Assembly: GCA_029204225.1 (NCBI GenBank)
Contig: MU831576.1
Span: forward strand, 95,511 to 159,510
Direction: 5' to 3'
DNA: 64,000 bases
Source of the DNA: Diphasiastrum complanatum
Taxonomy: Eukaryota > Streptophyta > Lycopodiopsida > Lycopodiales > Lycopodiaceae
The position numbers were made by a program, and so were the translations under genes. The notes under the pieces are model-generated. The model searched no databases. It was not told where the DNA came from and saw nothing but the letters and a program-made list of their open reading frames with translations. Shown here one piece after another: positions 34,376 to 46,600 of the stretch. Positions within the stretch are counted from its first letter, which is position 1, and each line of letters begins with the position of its first letter.

Positions 34376-35203
34376 CATTTGTTGGAAAGTCATTGGTGCA
34401 TTGGTCAAACCAAATGGAAGCACCAAAAACTCGTAGTGTCCAAACCGAGTCCAAAAACCCGTCTTAGGTATATCCTGTACCTTAATGTGAATCTGTTGAT
34501 ACCCTGATCTTAGATCTATCTTGGTAAAGTACCTTGCACCACCAAGATAATCTATCAGGTCATCCATTCGTGGTAGTGAATACCTATTCTTAATTGTGAC
34601 TTTGTTCAACTTTTTATAGTCCATGCAAAATCTTATAGTCCCATCCTTCATGGCTACCAGAACCACTGGTGATGCCCAAGGAGAGCTACTAGGTTTAACC
34701 CACCCTTTCGCTAGATACTCACTTAATTGCCTTCGTACCTCAGCCTCTTCCGATACACTCATCCTATAAGGGTGTTGTGTAATCAAAATTGAACCAGGTA
34801 TAAGGTCAATCTTTTGATCTACAGACCTTTCAGGTGGTAAACCTACTAGAAGGTCTAGAAAAACATCATTGAATTTTTGCCTAAGTTCACTATAGGCTGA
34901 AAATTCAATAGTGTTTTGACTAGGTATGTTCATGGCATTAAGTTTAAGAATCTCATCATTGCAAAAAATTAAGTTTTCGTAAAATTTATTGTCTATGTTC
35001 TTTATTAAAGAGTTAAACTCATGCTTAGAGTAAGGTTTAATACTAGTAGCATCAACACTTAATCTAGCACTAATCTTTATTAAAGAACAATCATGCATAA
35101 AAGTTAAAGATTTTTCAACAAAATCAATTTTCAAAGATTTATTCTTATCATAATACCCTTGTTGCCCAAGAACAACATCCACATTTGCCCAAATTAACAG
35201 CAT
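33902..35203 (-). CDS. Chimeric gypsy-copia reverse transcriptase reading frame
   Basis: One ATG-started frame of 433 codons on the minus strand joins two retrotransposon superfamilies. Residues about 1-275 are gypsy: the protease end ([12 protein letters not shown]), then RT with [46 protein letters not shown] (first catalytic Asp) and [17 protein letters not shown]. From about residue 276, at 34370-34380, the text becomes copia RT ([16 protein letters not shown] onwards) without loss of frame. The frame closes before the copia YVDD. The protein would therefore have two RT finger regions and no complete active site, so polymerase activity is unlikely. Whether it is transcribed is unknown. 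An assembly artefact must also be excluded. Confidence 0.75.
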   Translation of the reverse strand: MLLIWANVDVVLGQQGYYDKNKSLKIDFVEKSLTFMHDCSLIKISARLSVDATSIKPYSKHEFNSLIKNIDNKFYENLIFCNDEILKLNAMNIPSQNTIEFSAYSELRQKFNDVFLDLLVGLPPERSVDQKIDLIPGSILITQHPYRMSVSEEAEVRRQLSEYLAKGWVKPSSSPWASPVVLVAMKDGTIRFCMDYKKLNKVTIKNRYSLPRMDDLIDYLGGARYFTKIDLRSGYQQIHIKVQDIPKTGFWTRFGHYEFLVLPFGLTNAPMTFQQMIDEMSSMYKNNVWTLAPIPDGRKPVKCKWIYKIKTNPDGENIRYKARLVAIGFSQKYGIDYTNTFSPVVKHTSIRLLFTYAVAHDMKIHIVDEKTIFLHTEPEKDLFMDQSLGFVSQEYPEYRCHMNKSIYGLKQIARQWYKKERRSTTFRLQTSIC

Positions 35204-36104
35204 GGAATTCTAGTTTTTCAAAATAATCCTGTATGTGCAATGGTACATTAGGAACCACATAATCCATGGGTTCGGAATTTTTCTCACTTTTTTTTATGGG
35301 AAGGTTTAGCATTTGCACCAAATTTGCATTTATAAGATTATGAGTGGATCCCGTGTCAAAAAGTACATTAACAACATGTCCTCCAATTTTACTCTTAATG
35401 CAAATTAAGTCATTAGGTCCATAAAGCATTGAACTAAGAAAACAAATATCCATCTCATTATTTTGAGATATGATACCCTGAGGTTAAGGCTTTGTGTTTG
35501 ACACAATCACATGCAAGGTGACTCTTTCCATTGCACTTGAAGCAAAGATGTTTCTTCGGAGCTTCCGCTAGGTCCTTTATGGCTCCTAGATGATTTTTAG
35601 GGTGGTGTTTGGGTTTCTTAAATTAGGATTGAAAGATGTTTGATTATCCTTTATTTTGTAATGAAAACCCTTCTTTTGCTCATTAGGGTGATAACTCTTA
35701 TGTGGCTTAGGAGTATCATAGAAAAATGTTGCAGCCCTAATAGCATCTTCTAGGGTGTTAGGATGGTTCCTTCTAACTTTCACTTGATATTCCTTAGGTA
35801 AACCATCGATAAACATGAGCATCTGTATCTTTGTAGGTATCTCACTAAAAAGAGGATTAAGATATTCATGGAAATCTTGAATGTATGGATCAAGGCCTTT
35901 AGTCATGGTCAATCCCGAAAGTTTTTGAAAAAGTTGAAAATCATCTAACAAGGGAAGAAAGTATTCCTTGAAAACTAGGCAAAATGCCTCCCATGTTAAT
36001 GGTTGTTTCCCTTTGGTTACTAGGTCCTCCCACCATACTAAGACTTTTCCATCCAGAAACATAGTGGCAGTGGTGAGTTTTTCACTTTCGAAAACATGAA
36101 TCAT
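34375..36104 (-). pseudogene. TE6: Ty3/gypsy gag, protease and RT, minus strand
   Basis: Gag is open from 36104 to 35586 (MFLDGKVLVWWEDLVTKGK, LTWEAFCLVFKEYFLP, FIDGLPKEYQVKV), a retrotransposon gag capsid. The zinc knuckle CFKCNGKSHLACDC is near 35545-35500, after a break. The protease (35453-35148) has VLFDTGSTHNLI, with catalytic Asp. A frameshift near 35200 leads into the RT carried by the chimeric frame. RT ends at about 34375, before its second catalytic Asp pair, where copia sequence takes over. RNase H, integrase and LTRs are not seen. Confidence 0.85.
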
Positions 36105-37290
36105 GGCAAAATACTTATTCCAAACATTAAGCCATGAATTTACTACTGGTAGCCATTATATACTACATGGTTTCGATGATTGGCCAATTTAGATTCAAGG
36201 GCTTGATTCTTCAAATTAGTTTCATGTCAATGTTGGTTTGTTTCTTGAATTTGTTGGTAGAAGAGTGTAGAGCTTGTACCACACATTAAAGTTTAGATAA
36301 ATCAAAGGTAAGATTAAAGGTGGATTGATCCATAGGGTGTCTTGCTTACCAAAAGCTTAAATCCCAAAAAAGTTACAAATTTTTGGATTCAATCACATAA
36401 ATTGACTTAAAACTTATCCAAGCTTTTATTTACATGTTGGGTTCCTCTTTTAGTTTCCATTTTACTCATAATGAACCATTACTAAATTTGATGGCAAATT
36501 TCCATTTTCATTTATCAAATTTTCAAGATGGCTTCATCTATGTTTGTAGCAATGAGGAATGGAGAACTATCCTTTCTTTTGGTAGGAATTGCTAGCAAAT
36601 TCTTTCTCTTTCTTCTTTAATTTCAAAAGTTAAGAAGTGAATGAATCTACAATCCTTTAACCAAAACAATTTTCCCTTTAAAGTACAATCAACTTCCCTT
36701 TACAAAAACCAAAATTTTTGGCCTATTTTTACTAATCCAAGGTTTCAATAGAATAAAAATCATATTTGAAGTTTTCTGAGGTTTTGTGAAGGTCATTGAA
36801 GTGCTGTGAAAATCACTGAAGTTCTGTGAAGAAAGCAAGATTTTAAAATGATGGGTAAACAATTTCCCAACTAATGTAAATCAACTTCCCTTCACAAAAA
36901 CCAGAAATTTTGGCCTATTTTGACTTATCCAAGGTTCAAATAGACTAAAAATCAGATTTGAAGTTTTGTGAAGGTCACTGAAGTTCTGTGAAAGTCACTA
37001 AAGTTCTATGAAAAAATAGAATTTCAAAACAAAGGGTAGCTTTGGCCTAAGATGGGTTGATTCCTCACTGATTTTAGTATGTAAACAAGACCAATCTTCC
37101 AGACTACCTCTATATTTAGTAGCTTCACTTTAGGCACAAACTAAACTTCAAAAATAAAATTTGAAAGTTGAAGTTGGCCTCTTATTGGTTGGGCCCACAG
37201 ATTTGGACAGCCAACAAAAGATCAAACTTCTACTTCTCTACATCAAAATAAGAAATTTTCAACCTCTACTTTCATGAAACACCTCTAGAT
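36105..37290. other. Gypsy leader region with a tandem repeat
   Basis: No gene domain. Immediately upstream of gag on the minus strand, weak gag-like text continues to about 36230. The rest is AT-rich and contains the two-unit repeat described separately. It may hold the gypsy 5' leader or LTR, but no boundary can be set. Confidence 0.4.
36682..37045. repeat. Two-unit tandem repeat of about 194 bp
   Basis: Units begin near 36685 and 36880 with ATCAACTTCCCTT.ACAAAAACC. Each ends with short internal repeats of about 19 bp (GGTCACTGAAGTTCTGTGAA and variants, five or more copies in total). Confidence 0.8.
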
Positions 37291-37702
37291 TCACCTACTT
37301 TTCAACTTGCAAGGGTAGCCCACAAAGATCCCCTTTATTGCTCGAGGATCTAGCTTCTTCCTTCTTGGCATGCTGTCAATTGCAAAACAGAGGCACCCAA
37401 ACGTCCTGAGGTGATTGATATCAAGTTCCTTTCCTGTCCACAATTCTATTGGCGTCTTCCAGGCTAATTTCTCACTGGGAGTTCGATTATGGAGGTAGCC
37501 TGCACATGTTACCGCCTCGACCGAAAAATGCTTTGGAGGGTGCTTCTCATAAAGCATACATCGAACCAGATTTAGCATAATTCTATTCATTCGCTCACTA
37601 ACCCCATTCTGTTGGGGGTTGTAAGGGCATGCAAATTCTCTTCTTATTCCTTCCATCCTACAGAATTCATTGAACTGTCCACTCATGAATTCTCCACCAT
37701 TG
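37291..37702 (-). pseudogene. TE7 integrase C-terminal part
   Basis: Minus-strand copia integrase: NGGEFMSGQFNEFCR, then CPYNPQQNGVSERMNR with the core Glu, AGYLHNRTP, ELDINHLRTFGCLCF and KGIFVGY, ending at 37291. It is the continuation of the integrase at 41149-41636. TE8 separates the two, and roughly 45 residues of the core between them are missing. RT and RNase H of TE7 are not found further left, where TE6 begins. Confidence 0.82.
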
Positions 37703-38487
37703 TGTTGAAATGGAAAAATAATCCATCTTGACTTTAGGCTTGCTACAAATATTGTACCATGCAAGTTTGTTGTTCATAAATGCAAAATGCCAAGTTTGGC
37801 CTAGATAGAACTCGAGCTACATGGATATGTCATATCTAGAATGATGAGTACAACTTGCATATATATTGTAGACATAGAATTAGCATAATTATGCTAGTAG
37901 AAACTCGTGGCAATTCACATGCATTAATTTTAAGTGATCCATAGTGACATGCAAGGCATGCACAAAGTGTAATGGACACATGCATGATGATTTGTACATT
38001 TCTAGTTAGGACACTTGGAAAAAGTTGGTAGAGATTCATGCATGAGAAGTGACAAATGTCACATAGACTCTAGTTTTCACTTTAGAGTCATTAAATGATG
38101 GATGGATGTGGTTATACCTCGAGCTACCTCAAACTCCATAAATATGTGTAGCTCTCCTCATTATTTTTTATGAAGAACCAAAGCTTTGTAGCTATCTCAT
38201 GCCATTTTGGATCCACACAAATTTTGCTTGTTATCTCTCTATCTTTCTCTCTCTAACTCGTGTTGAGGCTAATGCTAATACACTGATATCTTGTACTTTT
38301 GCTCATTAATAATTCATTGCTATCATTTTCTGAAGCTTAGCATGCTAGATTGTGGTTAAGCCATATCTTCTGAACTAGATCTTGTTAATCAATCTAGAAT
38401 CAGGTTATTGTGCTAATCACAAAGCTTAATTAGATCTATCATACTTGTGAATCTTCCCCACACGTGTGAATTCTGGAAATTTTGTCA
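37703..38487 (+). repeat. TE8 5' LTR
   Basis: TGTTGAAATGG...TTTTGTCA. The first 360 bp are repeated at 40789-41148 with roughly 95% identity by eye. CACACGTGTGAA lies near the end (38459-38470). Confidence 0.88.
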
Positions 38488-38499
38488 TGGTATCAATGC
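38488..38499 (+). other. TE8 primer binding site
   Basis: TGGTATCAATGC, two mismatches to the tRNA-Met site TGGTATCAGAGC, immediately after the LTR. Confidence 0.8.
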
Positions 38500-38779
38500 C
38501 AAATTGAGTTTTGCATGCTAACATCTCTGATTGTCAAGAAATTGAGAGTTAAATCAAGCAAAAAAGCAGTTTTGCACTTTTTCTTACCTTTCTCTGAAGT
38601 GTATTTGGATCAAATCAGATTGGAACTAAATTTTCAGACCTGAAAAGTGGTAGTACAGAATTCTGAAATTCCGCACATGTGAAAATCAGAGATTTTCAGT
38701 CCCTTCTATCTCTTTGCTTGTAGATCCAAAGATAGTGGTGTTATAGCTTGATGGAAAGCTTATGATCTGTACTCGAGCA

Positions 38780-40770
38780 TGGTGGAAGTGACAAAGCCCT
38801 CTTTGTCAAAGACAAGCATAAAGGAAGGAGTAAGAACCAGTTCTCTCAAGCATTTAACAAAGACAAAGCCAAAGATCGAGACAAAGATGGTGAAGAGGAT
38901 GATACATCTCATCCCTCTACTTTAAAGACCAAGAAGAAGAAAGTGAAGTGTTTCTTCTGTGGCAAGAAGGGGCACAATTAAAACCAACTCAAGCAAGCTA
39001 ATCTCTCCAAAGAGATTGAAGAAGATTCTGTTGCAAGTGATGGAGAAGGATCACTTATGTTGTCCAGTTTTTCTTTATCACCTTTCAAGAAAGATGGAGC
39101 TTGGTACATAGATAGTGGAGCTTCTTCACATATGTGCTGTTCAAAGGAGTCACTTGACTCAATTATACCTTACAAAGGACTCAAGAGATCTATTTACACT
39201 GCTAATGATCATGAGTGCTCTATAGAAGGGATTGGCAACATTCCATTGAAACTTGCTTCTTCAAAAGTTCTTGCACTTTCAAAATGCTCTTTTCATTCCA
39301 AAACTTACAAAGAACTTAATTAGTGTGGGAAAGTTGCTTGATAATGGTTGTGATGTAAAGTTCAACTCCAATACTTGCTTTATCAAGAAAAATAATGAGA
39401 TCCTAGCTGATGGATCTAGATGTGGTCGAATTATTAAGTTGAATTCTTATGAGAATGCAAATCTTTGTGAAGTTGCTTTGTTATCTAAGGAGGAGTTGTG
39501 GCATAGAAGGTTGGGGCATCCTAACTTTAAATCTATGTCTTCTATGGACAAGAAAGTGAAGGCCATTGGTCTTCCAAAATCTCTTTCCAAAGATTTCAAG
39601 CCTTGTGAGGCTTGTGCTATTGCAAAATCACACAGAAAGCCATATCAGAAGTCTTTCATAAAGACTATTCATCCTTTGGAGCTTATACACTCGGATGTAC
39701 ATTTTTCCTCTTCTAAAAGTATTGGTGGTGCAACATGTTTTGTCACCTTTATTGATGACTTTACTAGATATACTTGGTTGTATCTACTTTCTTCAAAAGC
39801 TATGGTATTTGATCACTTCTTAATCTTTAAAGCTTATGTTGAGAAACAGTTTTCTTCAAAGTTAAAGCTTTAAGATGTGATGGAGGAGGTGAATACATCT
39901 CCAACAAGTTTCATGAATATTGTGAAGGTGAAGGAATAAAGAGAGAGTTTTCTTGTGCTTATTCTCCATCTCAAAATGGAGTTGCTGAGAGGAAAAACGG
40001 ATCTTTATGTGAATGTCCTAGAGCAATTCGAGTTGAAGCTTCTTTGCCTATTGAATATTGGAGTGAAGCTATAAATTGTGCAAACTATTTGTGCAATAGA
40101 TTATCTCATAATGCACTTGCTGGAAAATCACCTTTTGAAGTCTTGTTTAAGAAGAAACCTAAGGTAGATCACCTTAGAGTTTTTTGTTGTACTTGCTTTG
40201 TTCATATGCCCTTGGAAACAAGAAAAGAGATGATCCTAATTCTATTAAAGGATCATGATTGGATATGCATCCAACAAGAAATCTTATAGAATCTATGTTC
40301 CCTCCTCAACTACAATTGAGAGTAGGGACATTATATTCCATGAGGATCAAAAATACATTCTTGAAGAGGCCGAGTTCAAAGATTCTCACAAAGATACTCC
40401 AATCATCACCCTTGAAGACTATCATAGAGAGATAGGGTCGAGAATATAGGAGGAGTCACCTCAAATCTTTTCACCAAGGAGATCTTAAAGAGAAAGATTC
40501 GAGCCTAGGAGGCTTACTTATGAAGATAGAGGCAAGCAAGTGGAAATCAATTCCACTAATTCTGTTTATTTTATTTCACATGAGGAGCCAAAGGATGTAT
40601 ATGATGCACTCAACTCAAATGAATGGTACCTTGCCATGAAGGAGGAATATGATGCTTTGATGACCAACAAGACATGGGAGCTTGTGGTTGCAAGTGGGTT
40701 TTTCGAGTCAAGTATATCAGCATAGAGCCAATCTTGGAGTAATGCCAAGATCCATGTTTAAGTCAATATA
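38780..40770 (+). pseudogene. TE8 gag-pol remnant with internal deletions
   Basis: Starts in the gag tail (GSDKALFVKDKHKG) because the capsid part is deleted. The zinc knuckle CFFCGKKGHN is cut by a stop at about 38980. Protease: WYIDSGASSHM (39100). Frame breaks near 39290. The integrase zinc-binding part (LWHRRLGHPNFKS; CEACAIAKSH) and core (HSDVHFSSSKS, FIDDFTRYTW) are open to 39873. The core end and C-terminus are in other frames (QNGVAERKNGSL, FCCTCFVHMPLETR). RT starts at about 40560 (EEPKDVYDAL, TWELV) and is cut near 40700, joining directly to the last residues of the polyprotein before the 3' LTR. Strongly deleted and inactive. Confidence 0.87.
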
Positions 40771-40788
40771 GATTGTTTTTAGGAGAAA

Positions 40789-41148
40789 TGTTGAAATGGA
40801 AAAATAATCCATCTTGACTTTAGGCTTGCTACAAATATTGTACCATGCAAGTATGTTGTTCGTAAATGCAAAATGCCAAGTTTGGCCTAGATAAAACTCG
40901 AGCTACATGGATATGTCATATCCAGAATGATGAGTACAACTTGCATATAGATTGTAGACATAGAATTAGCAAAATTATGCTAGTAAAAACTCATGGCAAT
41001 TCATATGCATTAATTGTAAGTGATCCATAGTGACATGCAAGGTATGCACAAAGTGTAATGGACACATGCATGATGATTTGTACATTTCTAGTTAGAACTA
41101 GGACACTTGGAAAAAGTTGATAGAGATTCATGCATGAGAAGTGACAAA
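40789..41148 (+). repeat. TE8 truncated 3' LTR
   Basis: Preceded by a purine run TTTTTAGGAGAAA. It matches the first half of the 5' LTR and then switches at 41149 to TE7 integrase. Confidence 0.85.
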
Positions 41149-42751
41149 TCGTCTGTGAAAGTGATGAAATAGTAGGCTCTTCCAATTGAATTAACTTCCA
41201 CTGGTGTGCACATGTCATTGTGTATCAATCTCAATGTCTCCTTTGCCCTTCTTGTAGCTTATCTGACATAGGGTCTTTTTGTCATCTTGCCCTTAAGACA
41301 GGTATCGCAATTTTGGCACAACTCTGCCTTGCTGATAGTGCAGTTCCTTATAAGGCCCTTTTTTGCCAGCTTGCAAAGTTTTTGGTAGGATATGTAACCT
41401 ACCCTCCTGTGCCATACATCATCGTCATCATCTTCTTCGGCTATGAAGAGCTGCTCTGCATCTCCCGCCACACTGTTGCATTTTAGCTTGTAGAGGTTGC
41501 CTACTCGTTCACCTGTGGCAATCGTTGCTCTATCGGTGGTCAGCTCGCATATATCTCTTTCAAATGAAATCCTTATTCCCATCTTGGTGATTTTGCTGAC
41601 TGAGAGTAAGTTTCGTCCTATCGCTGGTGCATACAAAACATTCTTTACGATGCCTCATCCAGCAGGCTACAGCCCGATGGTTAACTCTCCTATGCCAACT
41701 GCCATAACATACGTATTGTTCCCCATGAAGATCTGTGGGTGGATTGAGATCCTCAATCCTGCGGAATATCCTTGCATCATGGGTCATGTGCGAAGTTGCC
41801 CCTGAATCTAGATACCATTGTGTGTCAGGTTCAAATTCGTCATCTGGTGTCTCCTCCTGGTTTCTGTTGGGCTTGGTGGTCGTCTTTACCCCAGCCATGA
41901 GTGACCATTCGTCTATCATGGTGAGCGCACTTTCTCCTGGTTCAACTTCTCCCTCATCAGCCATATTTGTGGCTTCCTTTATCTGCAATCCCTTGACATG
42001 CGCCTTGATTGGGCAATTATTCAAGACACTGTTGTCACAAAGAAAACACTTTCTTTCCCTTTTCTTGAATTCCTTCCTTCCTTTCTTCTGCTTTGTAGGT
42101 GCCCCTTTTACTAAGAGGGCATGCTCTTGTATAGGCTGGGGCCTCACCTTGGAGCGTCTGAGATCAGCTTCAAGTACTCTCCGTATGGCTACTTGAAGGT
42201 TCAGGTCATTCTCTCGTTCTTCTGCAAAATGGCCCTCCATAGATGCGATGAGGGGCTCAAAGAAGGATGGCAACCCTACCACGAACATGCAGGCTAGTTG
42301 CTTTTCCTCATTGACAAATCCCATCGCTGCCAATTTACGAGAAGTTTGTCTGAAACGCTCAGCATAGGTTGCAATTGGTTCACCTTCTCCAGCCTGCATA
42401 CTAGTGAGCTCTCTATGCAAGATTATGCGTGAACCAAGTCCCGTGCCCTGATATAGCTCCTTCAAATGCTCCCACACGCCATTAGGGGTGACCTCATCCT
42501 GGATCTGTGATCCAACGAGACTGCTGAGGGAAAGGCAGATCATAGTATATGCCTACCTGAAACGATCCCTAAAAATATCCTGGCGTTCAGTAATCTCCTG
42601 CAGGCTCACGCTCTGACCCCGTCACAATGTCCCACAGGCCTCGCTCCTTCAGGAGAATCTTCATGCACCACGACCAGTCGCTGTAGTTGTCACCTTCCAA
42701 GCGCTCTAAGCTCTGTGGGTCGAACACCAACTGAGTGGATCTTTGAGCCAT
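41149..42751 (-). pseudogene. TE7 gag, protease and integrase N-terminal part
   Basis: Minus-strand copia polyprotein. Gag starts at the ATG 42751-42749 (MAQRSTQLVFDPQSLERLEG, then WSWCMKILL). After a break it is open from 42543 (capsid text with ELTSMQAGEGEPIATYAERF, FVVGLP). The zinc knuckle is abnormal: CFLCDNSVLNNC. The protease has WYLDSGATSHMTHDA near 41810. After a frame break near 41690 the integrase zinc-binding domain follows (VWHRRVGYISYQKL, with Tyr where the second His usually is; CDTCLKGKM), reaching 41149, where TE8 interrupts. GC content is visibly higher than in TE1-TE4. Confidence 0.85.
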
Positions 42752-42894
42752 CGCTTCCTCTTTGCGGATTTATCTCCTTGTCTTGCTCTTGGATGTCACG
42801 TCTCAGAGATCATGCTTTGTATTGGTCCAAATCTTTCCATGTTCTGATGCTAATGATGCGCAGCGGAAGCAGGCGGTGGGCCCATAACCTTTGT

Positions 42895-43691
42895 TAGCGT
42901 ACATTAACTTCACACCAAGAATCAATCAATCGATTGCACAAGGGAATCACTCACACAAATGATCACAATGCAGAAGAGATAACTTTGATATATTAGATAA
43001 CTTGGAATGCCAGTAATGGCTACACAAAAGAAAAAAAAGGCGTATTCCAAAATGTCTGAGACACATAGACACTTGAGCAGAAGGACGATAGACTACTATA
43101 TCTTTAGAGCAGAAGGACGATAGACTACTATATCTTTAGATTACTCTGTGTGAGTTACATTTTCAGCAATGATATTGATATCTATTTACTCCTTTATGGT
43201 GCGATCAGCCATGTGAGTTACATTTTCAGCAATGCTATTGATATCTATTTACTCCTTTATGGTGCGATCAGCCACTTGAAACCTGTATGAAAGAGGCCCG
43301 GGGGCTAACCAAGTTTTTATGTAATGACTAGCCCTAGGCACGGGACAGAGATGATGATGTGGGCAATCAAAAGGGGCCGTTGACCTGCTCCACTGTTCAA
43401 ATGACTGATCGGACCATAAAGGAGTAAATAGATATCAATAGCATTGCTGAAAATGTAACTCAGACAGAGTAATCTAAAGATATAGCAGTCATATAGCAGT
43501 CTATCGTCCTTCTGCTCAAGTGTCTCAGACATTTTGGAATACGCCTTTTTTTAATTTTCTGTAGCCATTATTGGCATTCCAAGTTATCTAATATATCAGA
43601 GTTATCTGTTTTGCATTGTGATCATTTGTGTGAGTGATCCCTTGTGCAATCGATTGATTGATTCTTGGTGTGAAGTTAATGTACGCTAACA
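42895..43691. repeat. Inverted pair of LTR copies beside TE7
   Basis: The left arm (about 42895-43290), read on the minus strand, ends GTACGCTAACA next to the TE7 leader and is probably TE7's 5' LTR. The right arm (about 43385-43691) is a similar copy on the plus strand ending GTACGCTAACA at 43691. The centre is about 95 bp. The left arm has two internal tandem duplications that the right lacks: 34 bp at 43075-43142 and 63 bp at 43150-43275. Confidence 0.85.
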
Positions 43692-44530
43692 ATAGAAGCG
43701 ATATAGTGGTGTAGATTCTAGAATTTAAGTTTGCGTCTTCCATGAAAGATTTAGTGAGTATTAAATAAAATGGCCTCGCATCTTCGAGAAATCTCTCACA
43801 CGTGAGCTTGGCCCAATCACTTTTTGACACATGGTAAATGGGTAAAACAACACCTATACTCTATAGATTGCCATATGTGGTGCTGAACACCAAGTTGTTT
43901 ACCTTATATTCATGGACTTACTTTTAGAGCATCACTACATGGCCAATGGTGCTCCCTAACTAGTTCACCCCCAAGCCAAGTGAATGAATACAACAGAGGA
44001 GAGAATCTTGGCTCATGAATCTTTGCCCATCCCACACTCTTGGGCCCTCATTGAGCTTGAGAGACACTGCCCTCGAAGTTAAAGCGTGATTAAATCAAAA
44101 TGTCATATAGTTTTGGATTGACACAAGTAAGCTAGGTGGCAAATATGGATTGACCTTCACATCACAAAAACTTTCTCAATATGTAGGCCTATGATACCAC
44201 CCATAAATATCCATGCATGTGTCGAATTGCACGTTACTTTTAACAAAATGTGTATAAAATTAGCTAGAGAAAAAATTCAGTTTTAAGATGGTATTTTAAG
44301 TTTGTGTGGGTGTGGATAACCTGCCAAGAGCAAGTTTTTTAAACAATGGTAATTTCTTGTTAACCCGAAATGGCCTTCAGACTCATCCGACACCCCCAGT
44401 AAATCTTAAAGGCACTGCCCATGCATTTTGTACCTGCAAGCTGCCAATGCGTCACGTGGCATGTGGGCATGAGCATGGACAACAAATGCCCACCAGATTT
44501 TCGGTGGCCCTCATTTATATGGGGACAACT
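43692..44530. other. Intergenic stretch upstream of the GST gene
   Basis: No gene or element recognised. Non-coding, less AT-rich toward the right. Confidence 0.5.
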
Positions 44531-44715
44531 GAAATTTTTTGGCGGTTTTAGATGCATGAGCATGACAGTGTTTGCATCCAAATTTTTGGCGATTCATGAC
44601 ACTCAAGCATGGAAATTTTTGGTGGTTCCTAATGCTCAAGCACTGGCAAGTGCCCGCACTCAAACTTTTGGCGGTTCCAAACACGTGAGCACCAAATTTT
44701 TTGGTGGGCCTCCAA
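44531..44715. repeat. Degenerate tandem repeat upstream of GST
   Basis: Five units start AAA(T/C)TTTTTGGCGGTT or close variants at about 44531, 44580, 44613, 44662 and 44694. They alternate in length near 49, 33, 49 and 32 bp. Each contains a (C/A)A..CTCAAGCA- or GTGAGCA-like block. The array lies 460-650 bp before the GST start codon. Confidence 0.75.
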
Positions 44716-45030
44716 ATTTACGCACACATGCACGCACAAGTTATAATTAATTTAATGCTGTTTTATTATATGTGAAAAATGCGTTAAAAGTGAGAAATGC
44801 GTATGGGATAAGAGGCCACATGTCAATCACATGGTAGAACCAATCACATGTGCTTGGGCAGAAACCTTGCACAAGTTTATGTGAATAAAAACTTAAATTT
44901 TTAGTTAAAAAACCAACGTGTATATGTGATGGAGCGGGGCTCCAAAGGCCCCAAGGGAGACCCACGAGAGACGTGCGGAGTAAGTAATAGAGTGGGTCTG
45001 ACACGATCAACTTCATTCTTTTGTTCAACC

Positions 45031-45038
45031 TATTATAT
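45031..45038 (+). promoter_or_regulatory. Candidate TATA box of the GST gene
   Basis: TATTATAT about 140 bp upstream of the ATG, leaving room for a 5' UTR of about 100-120 bp. It rests on position and sequence only. Confidence 0.4.
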
Positions 45039-45160
45039 CTCCAGTTCAAGCTCGTAGCCTTGCTTCTATCAGTCTGTCAGATCTGTCTTATTGCCTCGGC
45101 TTTCGTTGTTTTGTTTTGATCCTCGTATATCCAACGAACCACGCAGTTTTTAGAATTTGA

Positions 45161-45973
<813 letters not shown>

Positions 45974-46600
45974 GCATACCGCATGTGCTTAGAAGTCAGA
46001 ACAAAGATGAAAGAATGGACGAGAGTAAAAGCGTGCACATAGAGGCAGTTTGTCTTGAATCCTGTCTCGAAGGCTATATTTTCCCTTCGTGTGTAGACAT
46101 TTCTTTTCAATCAATGTATCAATTTTTGAAGTACTTGATCTTGGTTGCACTGCGTCTAATAAGAAAAGGGGACGGGATTAGGGCATTTCTCATTATTTAA
46201 GCTTTTCTTTTTTCCCGGGTGGGGTGGTGAGGTGTTGTATACTGTTTGAGTTGGTCATAGAGCAATGGTCATAATTTAAGCAAAAGATGTAAATTATTGG
46301 CCAACATCCTTGTGTTAGTGTAGATCAATTATTAGGGTAATATTTTCAAAATAGGTTTATTATAAGACGGGAATATAATTCCATAAGAAAACCATATTAA
46401 AAAAATATAATGAATACTATAGAAAACTATAAACATTTCTAAAAAATAATAATATGATCAAAATTTTTGAAAAGAAACATATATTTTAGTTAAAGTTAGG
46501 CTAGCCTATATTTAGGACGTTGTTAGATCTAAGAACGTCTTAATTAGAATAGTAGAACTAAAAAAGTAGAATACTTTTGCTTTTGATAGCATCAAATTTA
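45974..46600. other. GST 3' flank
   Basis: 3' UTR and AT-rich intergenic DNA; no further gene or element recognised. Confidence 0.5.

Larger units (their letters stand above)
37703..41148 (+). mobile_element. TE8: copia element nested in TE7 integrase
   Basis: Plus-strand element with a 785-bp 5' LTR (37703-38487), a primer site, shortened gag-pol and a 3' LTR cut to about 360 bp. On both sides lies minus-strand TE7 integrase, so TE8 inserted into it. The right junction at 41148/41149 lacks the second half of the LTR and part of the target, so no target duplication remains; a later deletion explains this. Internal deletions removed most of gag and most of RT-RNase H. By protein motifs it is close to TE10 and TE2. 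Confidence 0.88.

Noticed and set aside
41497-42196. Plus-strand frames of 102 and 153 codons at the TE7 region
   Set aside because: Antisense of TE7 gag-protease; the minus strand has the zinc-knuckle and protease motifs.
44360-44581. Frames on both strands upstream of GST
   Set aside because: They lie in the degenerate repeat region with no domain, and start and stop at random relative to the gene.
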